Source of the DNA: Rhodanobacter thiooxydans
Lineage (GTDB): Bacteria; Pseudomonadota; Gammaproteobacteria; Xanthomonadales; Rhodanobacteraceae
Direction of reading: 5' to 3'
DNA length: 64,000 nucleotides
Assembly (NCBI RefSeq): GCF_030291135.1
Contig: NZ_CP127409.1
Coordinates: 1,922,001-1,986,000, forward strand
Both the position numbers and the translations under genes were made by a program. Position 1 is the stretch's first letter; every line of letters begins with the position of its first letter. The notes below the pieces were generated by a model. It saw nothing but the letters and a program-made list of their open reading frames with translations, was not told the DNA's origin and searched no databases. Shown piece after piece: positions 45,122 to 54,030 of this stretch.

Positions 45122-46465
45122 TCATGGATGGCGCTCGAATAAAGCTATCGACTCGACGTGCGAGGTATGCGGGAACATGTCCATCACGCCGGCCGAGGCC
45201 AGCCTGAAGCCGTGCTGGTTGACCAGGATGCCGGCGTCGCGCGCCAGCGAGGCGGGATGGCAGGATACGTAGACGATACGCTGCGTCTGCTTGTGTGGCA
45301 GGTACTCCAGCACCTTGTCGGCGCCGGCGCGTGGCGGGTCGAGCAGCAGCTTGTCCCACGGCTGCTTCGCCCAGTCGGTGGCGCGCTGGTCTTCGAACAG
45401 GTTCGCGACGTGGAAGCGTGCGTTGGCGATACCGTTGCGCGCGGCGTTCTGCGCCGCCCGCTCGACCAGTCCGTGCTCGCCTTCCACGCCCGCCACTTCG
45501 GCCACGCGGCGGGCGATCGGCAGGGTGAAGTTGCCGAGGCCGCAGAACAGGTCCAGCACGCGGTCGGTCGGCTGCGGATCGAGCAGCTCCATGGCGCGCG
45601 CCATCATCAGCTGGTTCATGCCGGCGTTGACCTGCACGAAGTCGAGCGGCTGGAACTCCAGCTCGACGTCGGCGAAGCGCGCGTCGCCGCTGGCGATGCG
45701 GAAGGCCAGCCGCGGGTTCTCCGGCCACAGCGGGTGCACGCTGCTGGTGCCGCCCGGCTGCAGGTAGATGGCGAAACCGTGCTGCTGGCCGAACGCGGTC
45801 AGCGCGGCCAGGTCGCGTTCGGAGAGCGGCTGCATGTGGCGGAACACCAGCGCCATCAGCTCGTCGCCGGCGGCGAACTCGATCTGCGGGATGTCGTTGA
45901 CCGCATCCATCGTGCCGAGCAGGTCGGCGAGCAGACCGACCTTGGGGCCAAGCGCCGGGTGCATCACCTCGCACTGCTGGATCTCGGTGACGAAGCGCGG
46001 GTTCTGTTCCTCGCGGAAACCCACCAGCACGCGGCCCTTCTTCGCCACGTTGCGCACCGACAGCCGGCCCTTGCGCCGGTAGCCCCACGGCTCGGCGGTG
46101 AGCGGCGGCAGCCAGGCCTGTGGCGCGACCTTGCCGATGCGCTCGAAATTCTCCGCCAGCACGCGCTGCTTGGTCCCGATCTGCGTGGCCGCGTCCAGGT
46201 GCTGCAGCGAGCAGCCGCTGCACTCGGCGAAGTGGCGGCAGCGCGGCTCCACGCGGTGCGGCGAGGCCACGATCACCTCGACCACTTCCGCCTCGTCGAA
46301 GTGGCGGTGGCGCTTGCGCAGCTTCGCCGTCACCTGCTCGCCGAGCAAGGCGCCGCTGACGAACACGGTCTTGCCGTCGACCCGTGCCACGCCGCGGCCG
46401 TCATGGCCGAGGTCGGTGATGTGGGCTTCGAAAGGCGTCGACGGAACGGAGTTGGATCGGGACAT
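45122..46465 (-). CDS. rlmD: 23S rRNA (uracil-1939-C5)-methyltransferase RlmD
   Basis: A 447-residue SAM-dependent RNA methyltransferase. A TRAM domain covers about residues 10-70; the iron-sulfur ligands are CRHFAECSGCSLQHL and QQCEV; the SAM site is LDLFCGLGNFTLPIA; the catalytic cysteine region reads IVYVSCHPASLARD, with DPPRAGAD before it. This is the RumA/RlmD arrangement. Start taken at MSRSNSVPS (46465), where TRAM alignment begins. Confidence 0.95.
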   Translation of the reverse strand: MSRSNSVPSTPFEAHITDLGHDGRGVARVDGKTVFVSGALLGEQVTAKLRKRHRHFDEAEVVEVIVASPHRVEPRCRHFAECSGCSLQHLDAATQIGTKQRVLAENFERIGKVAPQAWLPPLTAEPWGYRRKGRLSVRNVAKKGRVLVGFREEQNPRFVTEIQQCEVMHPALGPKVGLLADLLGTMDAVNDIPQIEFAAGDELMALVFRHMQPLSERDLAALTAFGQQHGFAIYLQPGGTSSVHPLWPENPRLAFRIASGDARFADVELEFQPLDFVQVNAGMNQLMMARAMELLDPQPTDRVLDLFCGLGNFTLPIARRVAEVAGVEGEHGLVERAAQNAARNGIANARFHVANLFEDQRATDWAKQPWDKLLLDPPRAGADKVLEYLPHKQTQRIVYVSCHPASLARDAGILVNQHGFRLASAGVMDMFPHTSHVESIALFERHP

Positions 46466-46536
46466 GGGGCGCAAACGATGGGGCCATGCTGGCTGGCCCC
46501 CGATTATCCCAGATCGGCCCGGATGGCGCCTGCGAC

Positions 46537-47142
46537 CTACTTCTTCTGCCAGGCGCCCGATGCGTTCTGGTAATACCAGCCCGCGTGCGCCTTCTCGATC
46601 CAGCTCTTGGCGAAGGTGGCGCGGATCTGCGCTTCCCATTCCGGGTGGTTGTTGGCGTTGGCGATCTCGCGGTACAGCGCGGTGCGGTCGCGGTTCTCGT
46701 CGGCCACCGTGGCGTTCGCCTGCGCGCGCTGGCTCAGTGGCACCTTGGTGGCATCGCGCATGGCCACCATGCCGTCACGGGTGAAGCCCACCGCGCCGCT
46801 GTCGAGCAGGTCGCCCAGTGCGCCCTGGAAGCGGCCCTGCATGCGGTCGCTGATCGCATCGGTGGCGGCGGTCCGGATGCGGATGTCCGGCGTGTCGGCG
46901 GCATGCGCGGCCGGCACCAGCAGGTCGAGCAGCATCGCCGACGGCCGCTGGCCGCCATTCTTCGCCGACGGCTGCTGCGCCTTCGGTGCCGGCGTGGCGG
47001 GCGCCGCCTGGTCCAGCACGTTGCCGATGAACTGGTCGGCGGCCTTCTGCGCGGCGGCCTCGGGGAAATACACGTTGATGGTGACGCAGCCGACCAGCGC
47101 CACGGCCAGCGAGGTCAGGATGACGTAGACGAGCTTGCGCAT
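46537..47142 (-). CDS. YnbE-YdbL (DUF1318) lipoprotein fusion
   Basis: A 201-residue lipoprotein with lipobox LVGC (Cys19) followed directly by VTINVYFPEAAAQKAADQFI, which resembles the small lipoprotein YnbE. After an Ala/Gln/Pro linker, the C-terminal 115 residues are a DUF1318/YdbL domain ending in WIEKAHAGWYYQNASGAWQK. In E. coli, ydbH, ynbE and ydbL are separate genes of one operon for phospholipid transport between membranes; here two appear joined, and ydbH lies 51 bp upstream in the same direction. Confidence 0.85.
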   Translation of the reverse strand: MRKLVYVILTSLAVALVGCVTINVYFPEAAAQKAADQFIGNVLDQAAPATPAPKAQQPSAKNGGQRPSAMLLDLLVPAAHAADTPDIRIRTAATDAISDRMQGRFQGALGDLLDSGAVGFTRDGMVAMRDATKVPLSQRAQANATVADENRDRTALYREIANANNHPEWEAQIRATFAKSWIEKAHAGWYYQNASGAWQKK

Positions 47143-47193
47143 GACGAACTCCAGCAGTTGAAAAGAGTGAAAGAGCCAACGCCCGTGCCCGGT

Positions 47194-49215
47194 TCAGCGG
47201 ATTTGCGGTGCCGCTCCATGGATCGCTTCCTGCAGGCGCCGCACCAGGGTCGGCCAGTCGACCTGGGTCTGGTGACCAACCACCTGCAGCCGCGGCAAGC
47301 CACTGCCTTCGACGATAGTGTAGCCGTCGTCGGTGGTCTCCAGGCCGCTCATCCGGCACAGCGTGCCCTGCAGCGTGCAGTTGAGCCCGATGCGCTTGTA
47401 GCCGAAGGTCTTGAACAATTTCAGCACGGCGCCCTGCAGGCCCGCGGCAATGCCGCCGCCACCGACAGCGGTGAGGTTGTTCACCGCGCGCTGGCTGATC
47501 CGGCCGCCCGCGCCCGCCAGCAGGCTGGCCTTGAACGCGACCGGGTTCCAGTTGACCAGGCGCAGGTTCTGGATCGAGCCGTCCAGCGGGCCGGTAATGC
47601 TGCCGAAGTCGAACACGCTGGTGATCGCGGCCAGGTCCAGTTGCTTCAGCGTGATATCGCCATTCAGCACCGGCGTGGCGCCGAACGGCTGTTGCAGCGA
47701 GAGATCGGTGATGTCGACGAAACCGCCGAACACGCTGGCCGACAGGCCACCATCCAGCTCGAAACGATCGTCGACCCAGCGCAGCGACGGGATCGCCCCG
47801 CCCAGCGTGCCGGGAAATGCCGGCCAGCCCATCGCCCGGCTGAACGCAGCCATGTCGACGCCGGTCAGCGCCAGCGAAGCCGCCAGCCGTTGCCCCCTGG
47901 CCGCTGCCGGACGCCAGTCCAGCTGGCCGATACGCAACTGGCCCTGCAGGATCGGCACCTGCAGCGGCTGCTGCAGGCTGAGTGTGCCGGCGCGACTCTG
48001 CCACTGCGATTGCGCGGCGCCGTTCGCTATGCGGTAGAACTGCAGGCTGCGCCAGCCCAGTGTCGTGGCCTGCCGCTCGCCATCGCTTGCCCAGTCCAGC
48101 CCGCCCTGCAGGCCATCGACCGCCAGCCGGCCATCCGCGTCGGCCAGGCTCAGCCCGTCGGTGTTGAACGCGAAGCCGTGCGGGCCGTCCGCGCGCAGGT
48201 CCAGGCTGCCGCTGAGCTGGCCGGCGATGCGCATGTTGCGCAGGCCCAGCGTGCTCAGCCAGGCCTCGCCGTAGCGCTGATAGGCGGCGGGGAAATTCGC
48301 GTGCATGTGGTCCAGCCGCAGGCTCTTCAGCGCGCCTTTTGCATCGAAGGCCAGCGTGCCGTCGAGTTGCAGTGCATCGGCATCGTTCACGCGCAGGCGA
48401 CTCAATTCGAACGCGCCGTTCTGTGCAATCGCATGCAGCCCCAGCTGCACCGGATGATCCGGCAACCTGGCATAGATCGGCCCCAGCAACAGCTCGCCGC
48501 CATGCAGGCTGGCATCCAGCTCGATCCGGGCCGGGCCGGTCGTGGTGTCAAGGTTGAAACGCCCGCTGCCGCCCAGCCCCTGCCCGGCCAGGGTACCGCT
48601 GGGGGTGTCGAAGCCCAGGCCGGCCAGGGTGAACTGCCCGGACGACTGCAGGCCCTGATTGCGCAGGTCCAGCGCCAGTTCGGCATCCAGCCGGCCGCCG
48701 GTGGGGCGCCCCGACCAGACCGTGCCGAGCAGGCCCTGCAGCCAGCCGGCGGGGAGGTTGTCCAGGCTGATCTGCGCGTGGGTGGGCTGGTCCAGCGGCA
48801 GCGCGGCGTTGGCATGCGCCTTGCCCTGCAGGATATCGACCTGCACGGTGTTGGCCGCCTCGCTGAGCAGGATGTTCACGTGGGCATCGCTGAGCGCGCC
48901 ACCCGGCGCACCCGAAAGGCGCACGTTGCCGTCGAGGATCCAGCTCAGGCGGGCGTCCCGTTGCAGGTTGCCGTCGAGGGTCAGGCCCAGCCGTCGCCAG
49001 CCCATCGCTGGCACGTCAGCCTGCCCGGCGCTCAACTGCAGCCGCAGTCCGCCGCCGGCCTCCTCATCGAGGCGCAGGGTCACTGCCTGCAGACGGACGC
49101 CGGGAACGCTGATCGACTTCGCCGTCAGCAGCACCTGCGCCCGTACAGGCAGCGCCCAGCCGACCCCCAGCAACAGGCAGCAGCACAGCAGGAAATGGCT
49201 TGAAGTCGGGCGCAT
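47194..49215 (-). CDS. YdbH-like intermembrane transport (AsmA-like) protein
   Basis: A 673-residue exported protein with a signal peptide (1-26) and a long, beta-rich mature chain with repeated motifs of the LxGxLxGxL type (GQLSGSLDLRADG, GDITLKQLDLAAI, GPLDGSIQNLRLVNWNPVAF) and a C-terminal DUF748/YdbH region (NNLTAVGGGGIAAG, IGLNCTLQGTLCRM). YdbH, with TamB and YhdP, forms bridges carrying phospholipids to the outer membrane. It is shorter than the E. coli protein (about 880 aa). The following YnbE-YdbL lipoprotein supports the call. Confidence 0.83.
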   Translation of the reverse strand: MRPTSSHFLLCCCLLLGVGWALPVRAQVLLTAKSISVPGVRLQAVTLRLDEEAGGGLRLQLSAGQADVPAMGWRRLGLTLDGNLQRDARLSWILDGNVRLSGAPGGALSDAHVNILLSEAANTVQVDILQGKAHANAALPLDQPTHAQISLDNLPAGWLQGLLGTVWSGRPTGGRLDAELALDLRNQGLQSSGQFTLAGLGFDTPSGTLAGQGLGGSGRFNLDTTTGPARIELDASLHGGELLLGPIYARLPDHPVQLGLHAIAQNGAFELSRLRVNDADALQLDGTLAFDAKGALKSLRLDHMHANFPAAYQRYGEAWLSTLGLRNMRIAGQLSGSLDLRADGPHGFAFNTDGLSLADADGRLAVDGLQGGLDWASDGERQATTLGWRSLQFYRIANGAAQSQWQSRAGTLSLQQPLQVPILQGQLRIGQLDWRPAAARGQRLAASLALTGVDMAAFSRAMGWPAFPGTLGGAIPSLRWVDDRFELDGGLSASVFGGFVDITDLSLQQPFGATPVLNGDITLKQLDLAAITSVFDFGSITGPLDGSIQNLRLVNWNPVAFKASLLAGAGGRISQRAVNNLTAVGGGGIAAGLQGAVLKLFKTFGYKRIGLNCTLQGTLCRMSGLETTDDGYTIVEGSGLPRLQVVGHQTQVDWPTLVRRLQEAIHGAAPQIR

Positions 49216-49248
49216 GTCGGGCCATTCTGCCAAATCAGGATGAACGAT

Positions 49249-49998
49249 ATGGATTTCGTCATGAGCAGCCTCCTCGCCAACACCGATTCCGACCCTGCCA
49301 GCGCCACCCGTATCCGGGTGCTGGTGGCCGACGACGACCCCGGCAGCTGCCGTTTCCTGTGCGACGGGCTGGACTCCATGGGCGCCCGGGCGGAAGCCTG
49401 CATGGACGGCATGACGGCCCTGCAACGGGCACGCACCGAGCCGTTCGACCTGCTGCTGCTGGATTGCCGCATGCCCGGCGCCGGAGCGCTGCAGATCCTG
49501 ACCGCACTGCGCGAAGACGAACAGGCGTGCTCGGCGGAAAGCATCGCAGTGGCCACCACGGCCGAACTGGAACCGGGTACCCGGCAATCGCTACTCGACG
49601 CCGGCTTCAGCGAGATCCTGTTGAAGCCCTGCGGCCTGGCCAAGCTGCAGGACGTGCTGGCACTGGTGCAGCCGGATCGCCGCGACGTCCGCGTGCTGGA
49701 CGACCGGGCTGCGCTGACCGCCACCGGTGACGCCACCACCATGCGCGCCCTGCGGCTGCTGCTGCGCGAGGAGCTGGCCCTGCTGCATCAGGAACTGGAT
49801 GCGCTGAGCCGCGACCGTGCCGGTTTCAGCGAGCGCCTGCACCGGCTGCGCTCATCCTGTGGCTTCTGCGGCGCGGCCGCGCTGTCCACCCAGACCGTGC
49901 TGTTGCAGCGGCAACTGCTGCTGCGTGGCGCCACGCCGATCGCACTGGCGCGCTTCCACAAGGCCCTGCTGGCGACGCTGCAGGCGCTGGACAGTTAG
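49249..49998 (+). CDS. response regulator with HPt-like C-terminal region
   Basis: A 249-residue signalling protein with an N-terminal receiver domain (acidic VADDD, phosphoacceptor Asp72 in LLLLDCRMPG, Lys126 in LLKPCG) and a helical C-terminal part resembling a histidine phosphotransfer domain, with His198 in ERLHRLRSSCGFCGA. No output domain or partner kinase is adjacent. ATG 49249 has AGGA eight bases upstream; ATG 49240 is an alternative three codons earlier. Its stop interlocks with that of convergent recO, sharing TTAG. Confidence 0.8.
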   Translation: MDFVMSSLLANTDSDPASATRIRVLVADDDPGSCRFLCDGLDSMGARAEACMDGMTALQRARTEPFDLLLLDCRMPGAGALQILTALREDEQACSAESIAVATTAELEPGTRQSLLDAGFSEILLKPCGLAKLQDVLALVQPDRRDVRVLDDRAALTATGDATTMRALRLLLREELALLHQELDALSRDRAGFSERLHRLRSSCGFCGAAALSTQTVLLQRQLLLRGATPIALARFHKALLATLQALDS

Positions 49999-50720
49999 TC
50001 GGGTATCCCGCGGCGGCCCGAAACCGCCATCGCCAGTACCCGCCAGGCGCGCAGCTCGCCGCCACCCAGATGGAAGCGGATCACCTCGCGCATCATGTCG
50101 CGCAGGGACTTCAGGCCGCTGGTGTCGGGCGTCCGGTCCTGCCCCAGCGCCAGCAGGTCGCTGCCGCGCAGCGCGTGCGGGCTGCTGGCGGCGCAGCGCA
50201 CGGCACCCTGCTCGACCAGGTAGCGGTAGGACGCCTGCGCCTCCAGCGGTTCGCCGGAGTCCGCCTCGTGCTGCAGTTGCAGGCCGTAGCCGAGCGCCTC
50301 CAGCAGGTCGCGCTCGAAGCGGCGCAGGCTCCACGCCAGCGGCTCGTCGGCGCCCAGCCGCGCCAGGGTCCGGGCGTAGGCATCGAACAGTCGCGGGTAG
50401 GGATCCTGCCGGCCGGTCAGGCGCACCACCAGTTCGTTGAGATACAGCCCGGCCAGGCCGGCATCGCCGGGCAGCCGCGCCGGCGTGCCCACCGCTTCAA
50501 CCGCGGTCAGCGTGGCCATCTCGCCGCGCAGCAGCAGGTCCATCGTCAACGGCTGGAACGGCTCCAGCTGGGCCCGCCGCAAACGCGCCCGCTCGCCGCG
50601 CACGCCGCGCGCCACCACACCGAGCCGGCCGTGTTCGCGGGTCAGGCATTCGAGCAGCAGCGACGTCTCGCGATACGCACGCGCGTGCAGGACGTAGGCG
50701 GGTTGCTGTTCGATGCGCAT
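49995..50720 (-). CDS. recO: DNA repair protein RecO
   Basis: A 241-residue RecO, which loads RecA on SSB-coated DNA in the RecFOR pathway. The N-terminal OB fold shows AYVLHARAYRETSLLLECLT and LGVVARGVRGERAR; the helical C-terminal part includes LYLNELVVRLTGRQDPYPRLF and the final RDMMREVIRFHLGGGELRAWRV-type element near residue 205. The zinc cysteines of some RecO proteins are absent. It closes the rnc-era-recO group, separated from era by a repeat. Confidence 0.93.
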   Translation of the reverse strand: MRIEQQPAYVLHARAYRETSLLLECLTREHGRLGVVARGVRGERARLRRAQLEPFQPLTMDLLLRGEMATLTAVEAVGTPARLPGDAGLAGLYLNELVVRLTGRQDPYPRLFDAYARTLARLGADEPLAWSLRRFERDLLEALGYGLQLQHEADSGEPLEAQASYRYLVEQGAVRCAASSPHALRGSDLLALGQDRTPDTSGLKSLRDMMREVIRFHLGGGELRAWRVLAMAVSGRRGIPD

Positions 50721-50808
50721 TGGCAGGGAATCGGGAATGGGGAGTCGGAAATCGGAAAAGCCGGGACCCGCTCCAACGATTCCCTATTCCCCATTCCCGA
50801 TTCCCGCG
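50721..50808. repeat. REP-like element, family 3, between era and recO
   Basis: An inverted pair of GGGAATCGGGAATGGGGA (50726-50743) and its near-complement TCCCTATTCCCCATTCCCGATTCCC (about 50781-50805) flanks about 40 bp. This GGGAATGGGGAATCG-type repeat is common between genes in Xanthomonadaceae. It fills the space between two genes of one operon and would form a large hairpin in the message. Confidence 0.82.
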
Positions 50809-51741
50809 TCAATCCGTATAGCCGAACTTCTTCAGCATGTTCTCGTCGTCGACCCAGCCTTCGCGCACCTTCACCCACAGCTTCAGGAACACCTTGCGCT
50901 CGAACATGCGCTCCATGTGACGCCGCGCACTCGTGCCGATCGCCTTGAGCTGGGCGCCGCCGTTGCCGATCACGATGGCTTTCTGGCCGGCACGCTCGAC
51001 CCAGATGATCGCGTGGATCTCGGCGATGCCGTCGGGACGGTCGTTGAACTGCTCGACCTCCACCGTGGTTGCGTACGGCAGCTCCTGGTCGAGCCGCAGC
51101 ATCAGCTGCTCGCGCACCATCTCGGCGGCGAGGAAGCGTTCGCTGCGGTCGGTGACCTCGTCCTCGCCGAACACCGGCGGCTGCACCGGCAGGCGCTTGA
51201 GGATCGCCTGCTCCAGTTCCTTCAGGCCCTGCCCCTTGAGCGCGCTGACGTAATGGATCTCGTCGTAGCTGTGCTTCGCCACCAGCTCGGCCACGAACGG
51301 CAGCATCACCGTCTTGTCCTTGTTGAGGTCGACCTTGTTGATCACCAGCAGGCGCGGCGACGACTGTTCGACCAGGGCGGCGTACAGCGCCTCGTCCTCG
51401 TCGGTGAAGCGGCCGGCCTCGATCACCTGCACCACCAGGTCGACGTCGCTGATCGCCGAGCGCGCGGCACGGTTCAGGCTGCGGTTCATCGCGCGCTTGG
51501 CGCCGCGGTGCAGGCCCGGCGTGTCGACGTACATGATCTGCCCGGCCTCGCTGGTGTTGATGCCGAGGATGCGGTGGCGGGTGGTCTGCGGCCGCGGGCT
51601 GATGATCGACAGGCGGAAACCGATCAGCGCATTGAGCAGGGTCGACTTGCCCACGTTCGGGCGTCCGGCCAGCGCGACCGTGCCGCAGCGGAAATTCTCA
51701 TGCGGCAGCTTGCCGCCGGCGGGGTCCAGTTCGTGGTTCAT
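50809..51741 (-). CDS. era: GTPase Era
   Basis: A 310-residue ribosome-assembly GTPase that binds 16S rRNA. G motifs: AGRPNVGKSTLLNAL, TTRHRILG, VDTPGLH, NKVDLNK and VSALKGQG; the C-terminal KH domain shows HAIIWVERAGQKAIVIGNGG and LWVKVREGWVDDE. ATG 51741 gives an N-terminal extension of about 20 residues before the G domain, slightly longer than E. coli Era. It follows rnc by 116 bp. Confidence 0.96.
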   Translation of the reverse strand: MNHELDPAGGKLPHENFRCGTVALAGRPNVGKSTLLNALIGFRLSIISPRPQTTRHRILGINTSEAGQIMYVDTPGLHRGAKRAMNRSLNRAARSAISDVDLVVQVIEAGRFTDEDEALYAALVEQSSPRLLVINKVDLNKDKTVMLPFVAELVAKHSYDEIHYVSALKGQGLKELEQAILKRLPVQPPVFGEDEVTDRSERFLAAEMVREQLMLRLDQELPYATTVEVEQFNDRPDGIAEIHAIIWVERAGQKAIVIGNGGAQLKAIGTSARRHMERMFERKVFLKLWVKVREGWVDDENMLKKFGYTD

Positions 51742-51857
51742 GACGTGGTGTGCTCGACGAGTCGGATGGCAAGTGTAGTGCTTCGCCGGAAAGGCAGGCC
51801 GGTGGGCCACGCGGCGGCGCCGCCAGACCGGCGGCAGCCTCGGCGGAAACGGGGGAA

Positions 51858-52517
51858 TCAGGGAGTGCGCTGCTGCTCCAGCAGCTGGTTCAGCACGATT
51901 TCGGCCGCGTCCTGTTCGGCGGCGCGGCGGTTGCCGGCATGCGCTTCGACGGTGAACGCCATCGGCTCGCTGACCGTGCAGCTGACGTCGAAGGTCTTGG
52001 CATGGTCCTCGCCGTGGCTGGCGACCAGCTCGTACTGCGGCAACGGCAGGCCCTTGGCCTGCAGCCATTCCTGCAAGCGCGTCTTGGCGTCCTTGGAGGA
52101 GCGGCGCAAGGCGCTGATGCGCTCGGCGAACAGCCCGCGAACGGTCTCGCGGCAGGCATCGAAACCACCATCCAGGTACACCGCGGCGACCATCGCCTCG
52201 AACGCGTCGGCCAGGATCGAATCACGCCGGAAGCCGCCACTCTTCAACTCGCCGGGGCCGAGCTTCAGCCCGTCGCCCAGGTCCAGCTCGCGCGCCACCA
52301 CGGCCAGTGCCTGGCCGTTGACCAGTTGCGCGCGCAGCCGCGACAGCTCGCCTTCGCTGGCCTTGGGGTGGGCTTCGTACAGCATCTCGGCGACGATCGC
52401 ACCGAGCAGTGCATCACCGAGGAACTCCAGTCGCTCGTTGTTTGGCTTGCCGATGCTGCGGTGGGTCAGCGCCAGCTGCGCCAGTGCCGCATCGCGAAAA
52501 CGATAGTTCAGTTCCAA
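51858..52517 (-). CDS. rnc: ribonuclease III
   Basis: A 219-residue dsRNA endonuclease for rRNA and mRNA processing. The catalytic motif is NERLEFLGDALLGAIVAE, with DAFEAMVAAVYLDGG for the second acidic pair; a dsRNA-binding domain covers about residues 148-215 (KTRLQEWLQAKGLPLPQYEL, GNRRAAEQDAAEIVLNQL). The start appears to be TTG 52517, four bases after the DUF4845 stop; the next ATG would remove part of the catalytic domain. Confidence 0.95.
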   Translation of the reverse strand: MELNYRFRDAALAQLALTHRSIGKPNNERLEFLGDALLGAIVAEMLYEAHPKASEGELSRLRAQLVNGQALAVVARELDLGDGLKLGPGELKSGGFRRDSILADAFEAMVAAVYLDGGFDACRETVRGLFAERISALRRSSKDAKTRLQEWLQAKGLPLPQYELVASHGEDHAKTFDVSCTVSEPMAFTVEAHAGNRRAAEQDAAEIVLNQLLEQQRTP

Positions 52518-52520
52518 AAG

Positions 52521-52904
52521 TTACTGGCCCACATTGCCCTGCAACTGCACGCTCTTGTCGAAGTGCAGCAGGAAGTCGATGTTGTACATGAACGGAATCT
52601 GCTTGTCGTAGGCCACGCGCAGCTTGTTGGCACCACCGCTGTCTCGCACGATGGTGATGTCCTTCGGCTGGATGGTGGCGTCGTCGACGTACTGGAAGCC
52701 CATCTTGAACATCAGGCCACGACGGATATCGTCCAGCGACCTGCCATTGGTGCCCTCGGTGGCGACCTGGTTCATCGCCTTGACCACGCCCATGTACTCC
52801 GAATACGACGGCAGCAGCTTCATGCCCATGTAGGCCAGGAAGCCCACGATGGCCATGATGATCAGGAACCCGATCAGAGTGACACCCGACTGCTTCGATT
52901 TCAT
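52521..52904 (-). CDS. DUF4845 membrane protein
   Basis: A 127-residue protein with an N-terminal pilin-like hydrophobic segment (GVTLIGFLIIMAIVGFLAYM) and a DUF4845 domain (LLPSYSEYMGVVKAMNQVAT, IRRGLMFKMGFQYVDD). Members sit between lepB and rnc in many beta- and gammaproteobacteria; no activity is established. A GAGGGG ribosome site precedes ATG 52904, and rnc follows after 3 bp, so the two are coupled. The 184 bp to lepB holds nothing recognised. Confidence 0.9.
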   Translation of the reverse strand: MKSKQSGVTLIGFLIIMAIVGFLAYMGMKLLPSYSEYMGVVKAMNQVATEGTNGRSLDDIRRGLMFKMGFQYVDDATIQPKDITIVRDSGGANKLRVAYDKQIPFMYNIDFLLHFDKSVQLQGNVGQ

Positions 52905-53088
52905 AGTCCCCTCGCTATGCCGCCTGTTCGGCGTGCCTGTCTGTGGATGGTGATCCGGGCATGGCTGACGTCGCCGCACGTGCCGGTATGCCGATTATGC
53001 CTGCGGATTCTCGCACTGTTGGCGGCCGCGTGTGCGCAACGCTTCGACCGCGTCACGCTTTCGCCCGCCGGGCCTGCCGCGGCAGGCC

Positions 53089-53985
53089 TCAGTGAATGAC
53101 CGTGCCGATCCGCGAGAAATCCACGCCACCGGTACCCCAGCCCTTCCAGCTCATCCAGATCAGGAAGGCCTTGCCGGCCAGGTTCTGCTCCGGCATGCAG
53201 CCCCACCAGCGGCTGTCCAGGCTGTCGTAGCGGTTGTCGCCCATCACTAGGTAGCAGCCCGGCGGCACCTTCGAGGGCACCCGGTCGTTCGGTATCGAAT
53301 TGGGCGTGGTGTAGGCCGGCATCCGCGCGATCATGTGGTTGACCTTGCCCAGGTGCTCGGTCCATACCGTCGCACCCATGTTCAGCATGATCTGGTCCAC
53401 GCTGCGCTGCGGGTTGCCCACGTAGGGGCCGATCTCGTCGGCGGTCACGCGCTGGCCGTTGACCCACAGCTCGGCGCCGTGCACCTCGATGCTGTCGCCC
53501 GGCAGGCCGATCACCCGCTTGATCCAGTTCTGCGCCGGCACCGGCGCCTGCGGGTCGTTGCAGCTCATGTCGCCGCTGCGCACCAGCTTGCCGCCGTCCT
53601 GGCACAGGTAACCGGGGAAGCGGAATACCACCACGTCGCCGCGCTGCGGCTCACCGAGGTCGACCAGCTTGTTGTTGAACGCCGGCATGCGCAAGCCGTA
53701 GGCGAACTTGTTGACCAGGATGAAGTCGCCCACATCCAGCGTCGGCATCATCGAACCGGACGGGATGCGGAAAGGCTCGGCCACGAACGAGCGCAACAGC
53801 AGTACCACCAGCACCACCGGGAACAGCGAGCGCGACCAGTCCACCGGCATCGGGTCGCGGTATTCCTCGCCGGCCGCCTCGAGCCGTGCCTTGCGCTTCT
53901 TGTACAGGAACAGCCGATCCAGGCCCCACACCACGCCGAACAGCACGGTGAGGCCAAGCAGAATCGCCGAAAAATCGAATTCCAT
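53089..53985 (-). CDS. lepB: signal peptidase I
   Basis: A 298-residue inner-membrane protease that removes signal peptides from exported proteins. Two membrane helices (about residues 6-23 and 54-67) precede the catalytic Ser78 in IPSGSMMPTL and Lys156 in NWIKRVIGLPGD; the box E motif is VMGDNRYDSLDSRWWG. It follows lepA by 45 bp and would be cotranscribed with it. Confidence 0.96.
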   Translation of the reverse strand: MEFDFSAILLGLTVLFGVVWGLDRLFLYKKRKARLEAAGEEYRDPMPVDWSRSLFPVVLVVLLLRSFVAEPFRIPSGSMMPTLDVGDFILVNKFAYGLRMPAFNNKLVDLGEPQRGDVVVFRFPGYLCQDGGKLVRSGDMSCNDPQAPVPAQNWIKRVIGLPGDSIEVHGAELWVNGQRVTADEIGPYVGNPQRSVDQIMLNMGATVWTEHLGKVNHMIARMPAYTTPNSIPNDRVPSKVPPGCYLVMGDNRYDSLDSRWWGCMPEQNLAGKAFLIWMSWKGWGTGGVDFSRIGTVIH

Positions 53986-54030
53986 GCCTTAACTCCAGGT
54001 TGCCTGACGGATCATCGCTGATCGCACTTG

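Noticed and set aside
46486..49203. 905-codon + strand frame opposite ydbH
   Set aside because: Gln/Ala/Arg-rich shadow with no domain; the minus strand has signal peptides and family motifs.
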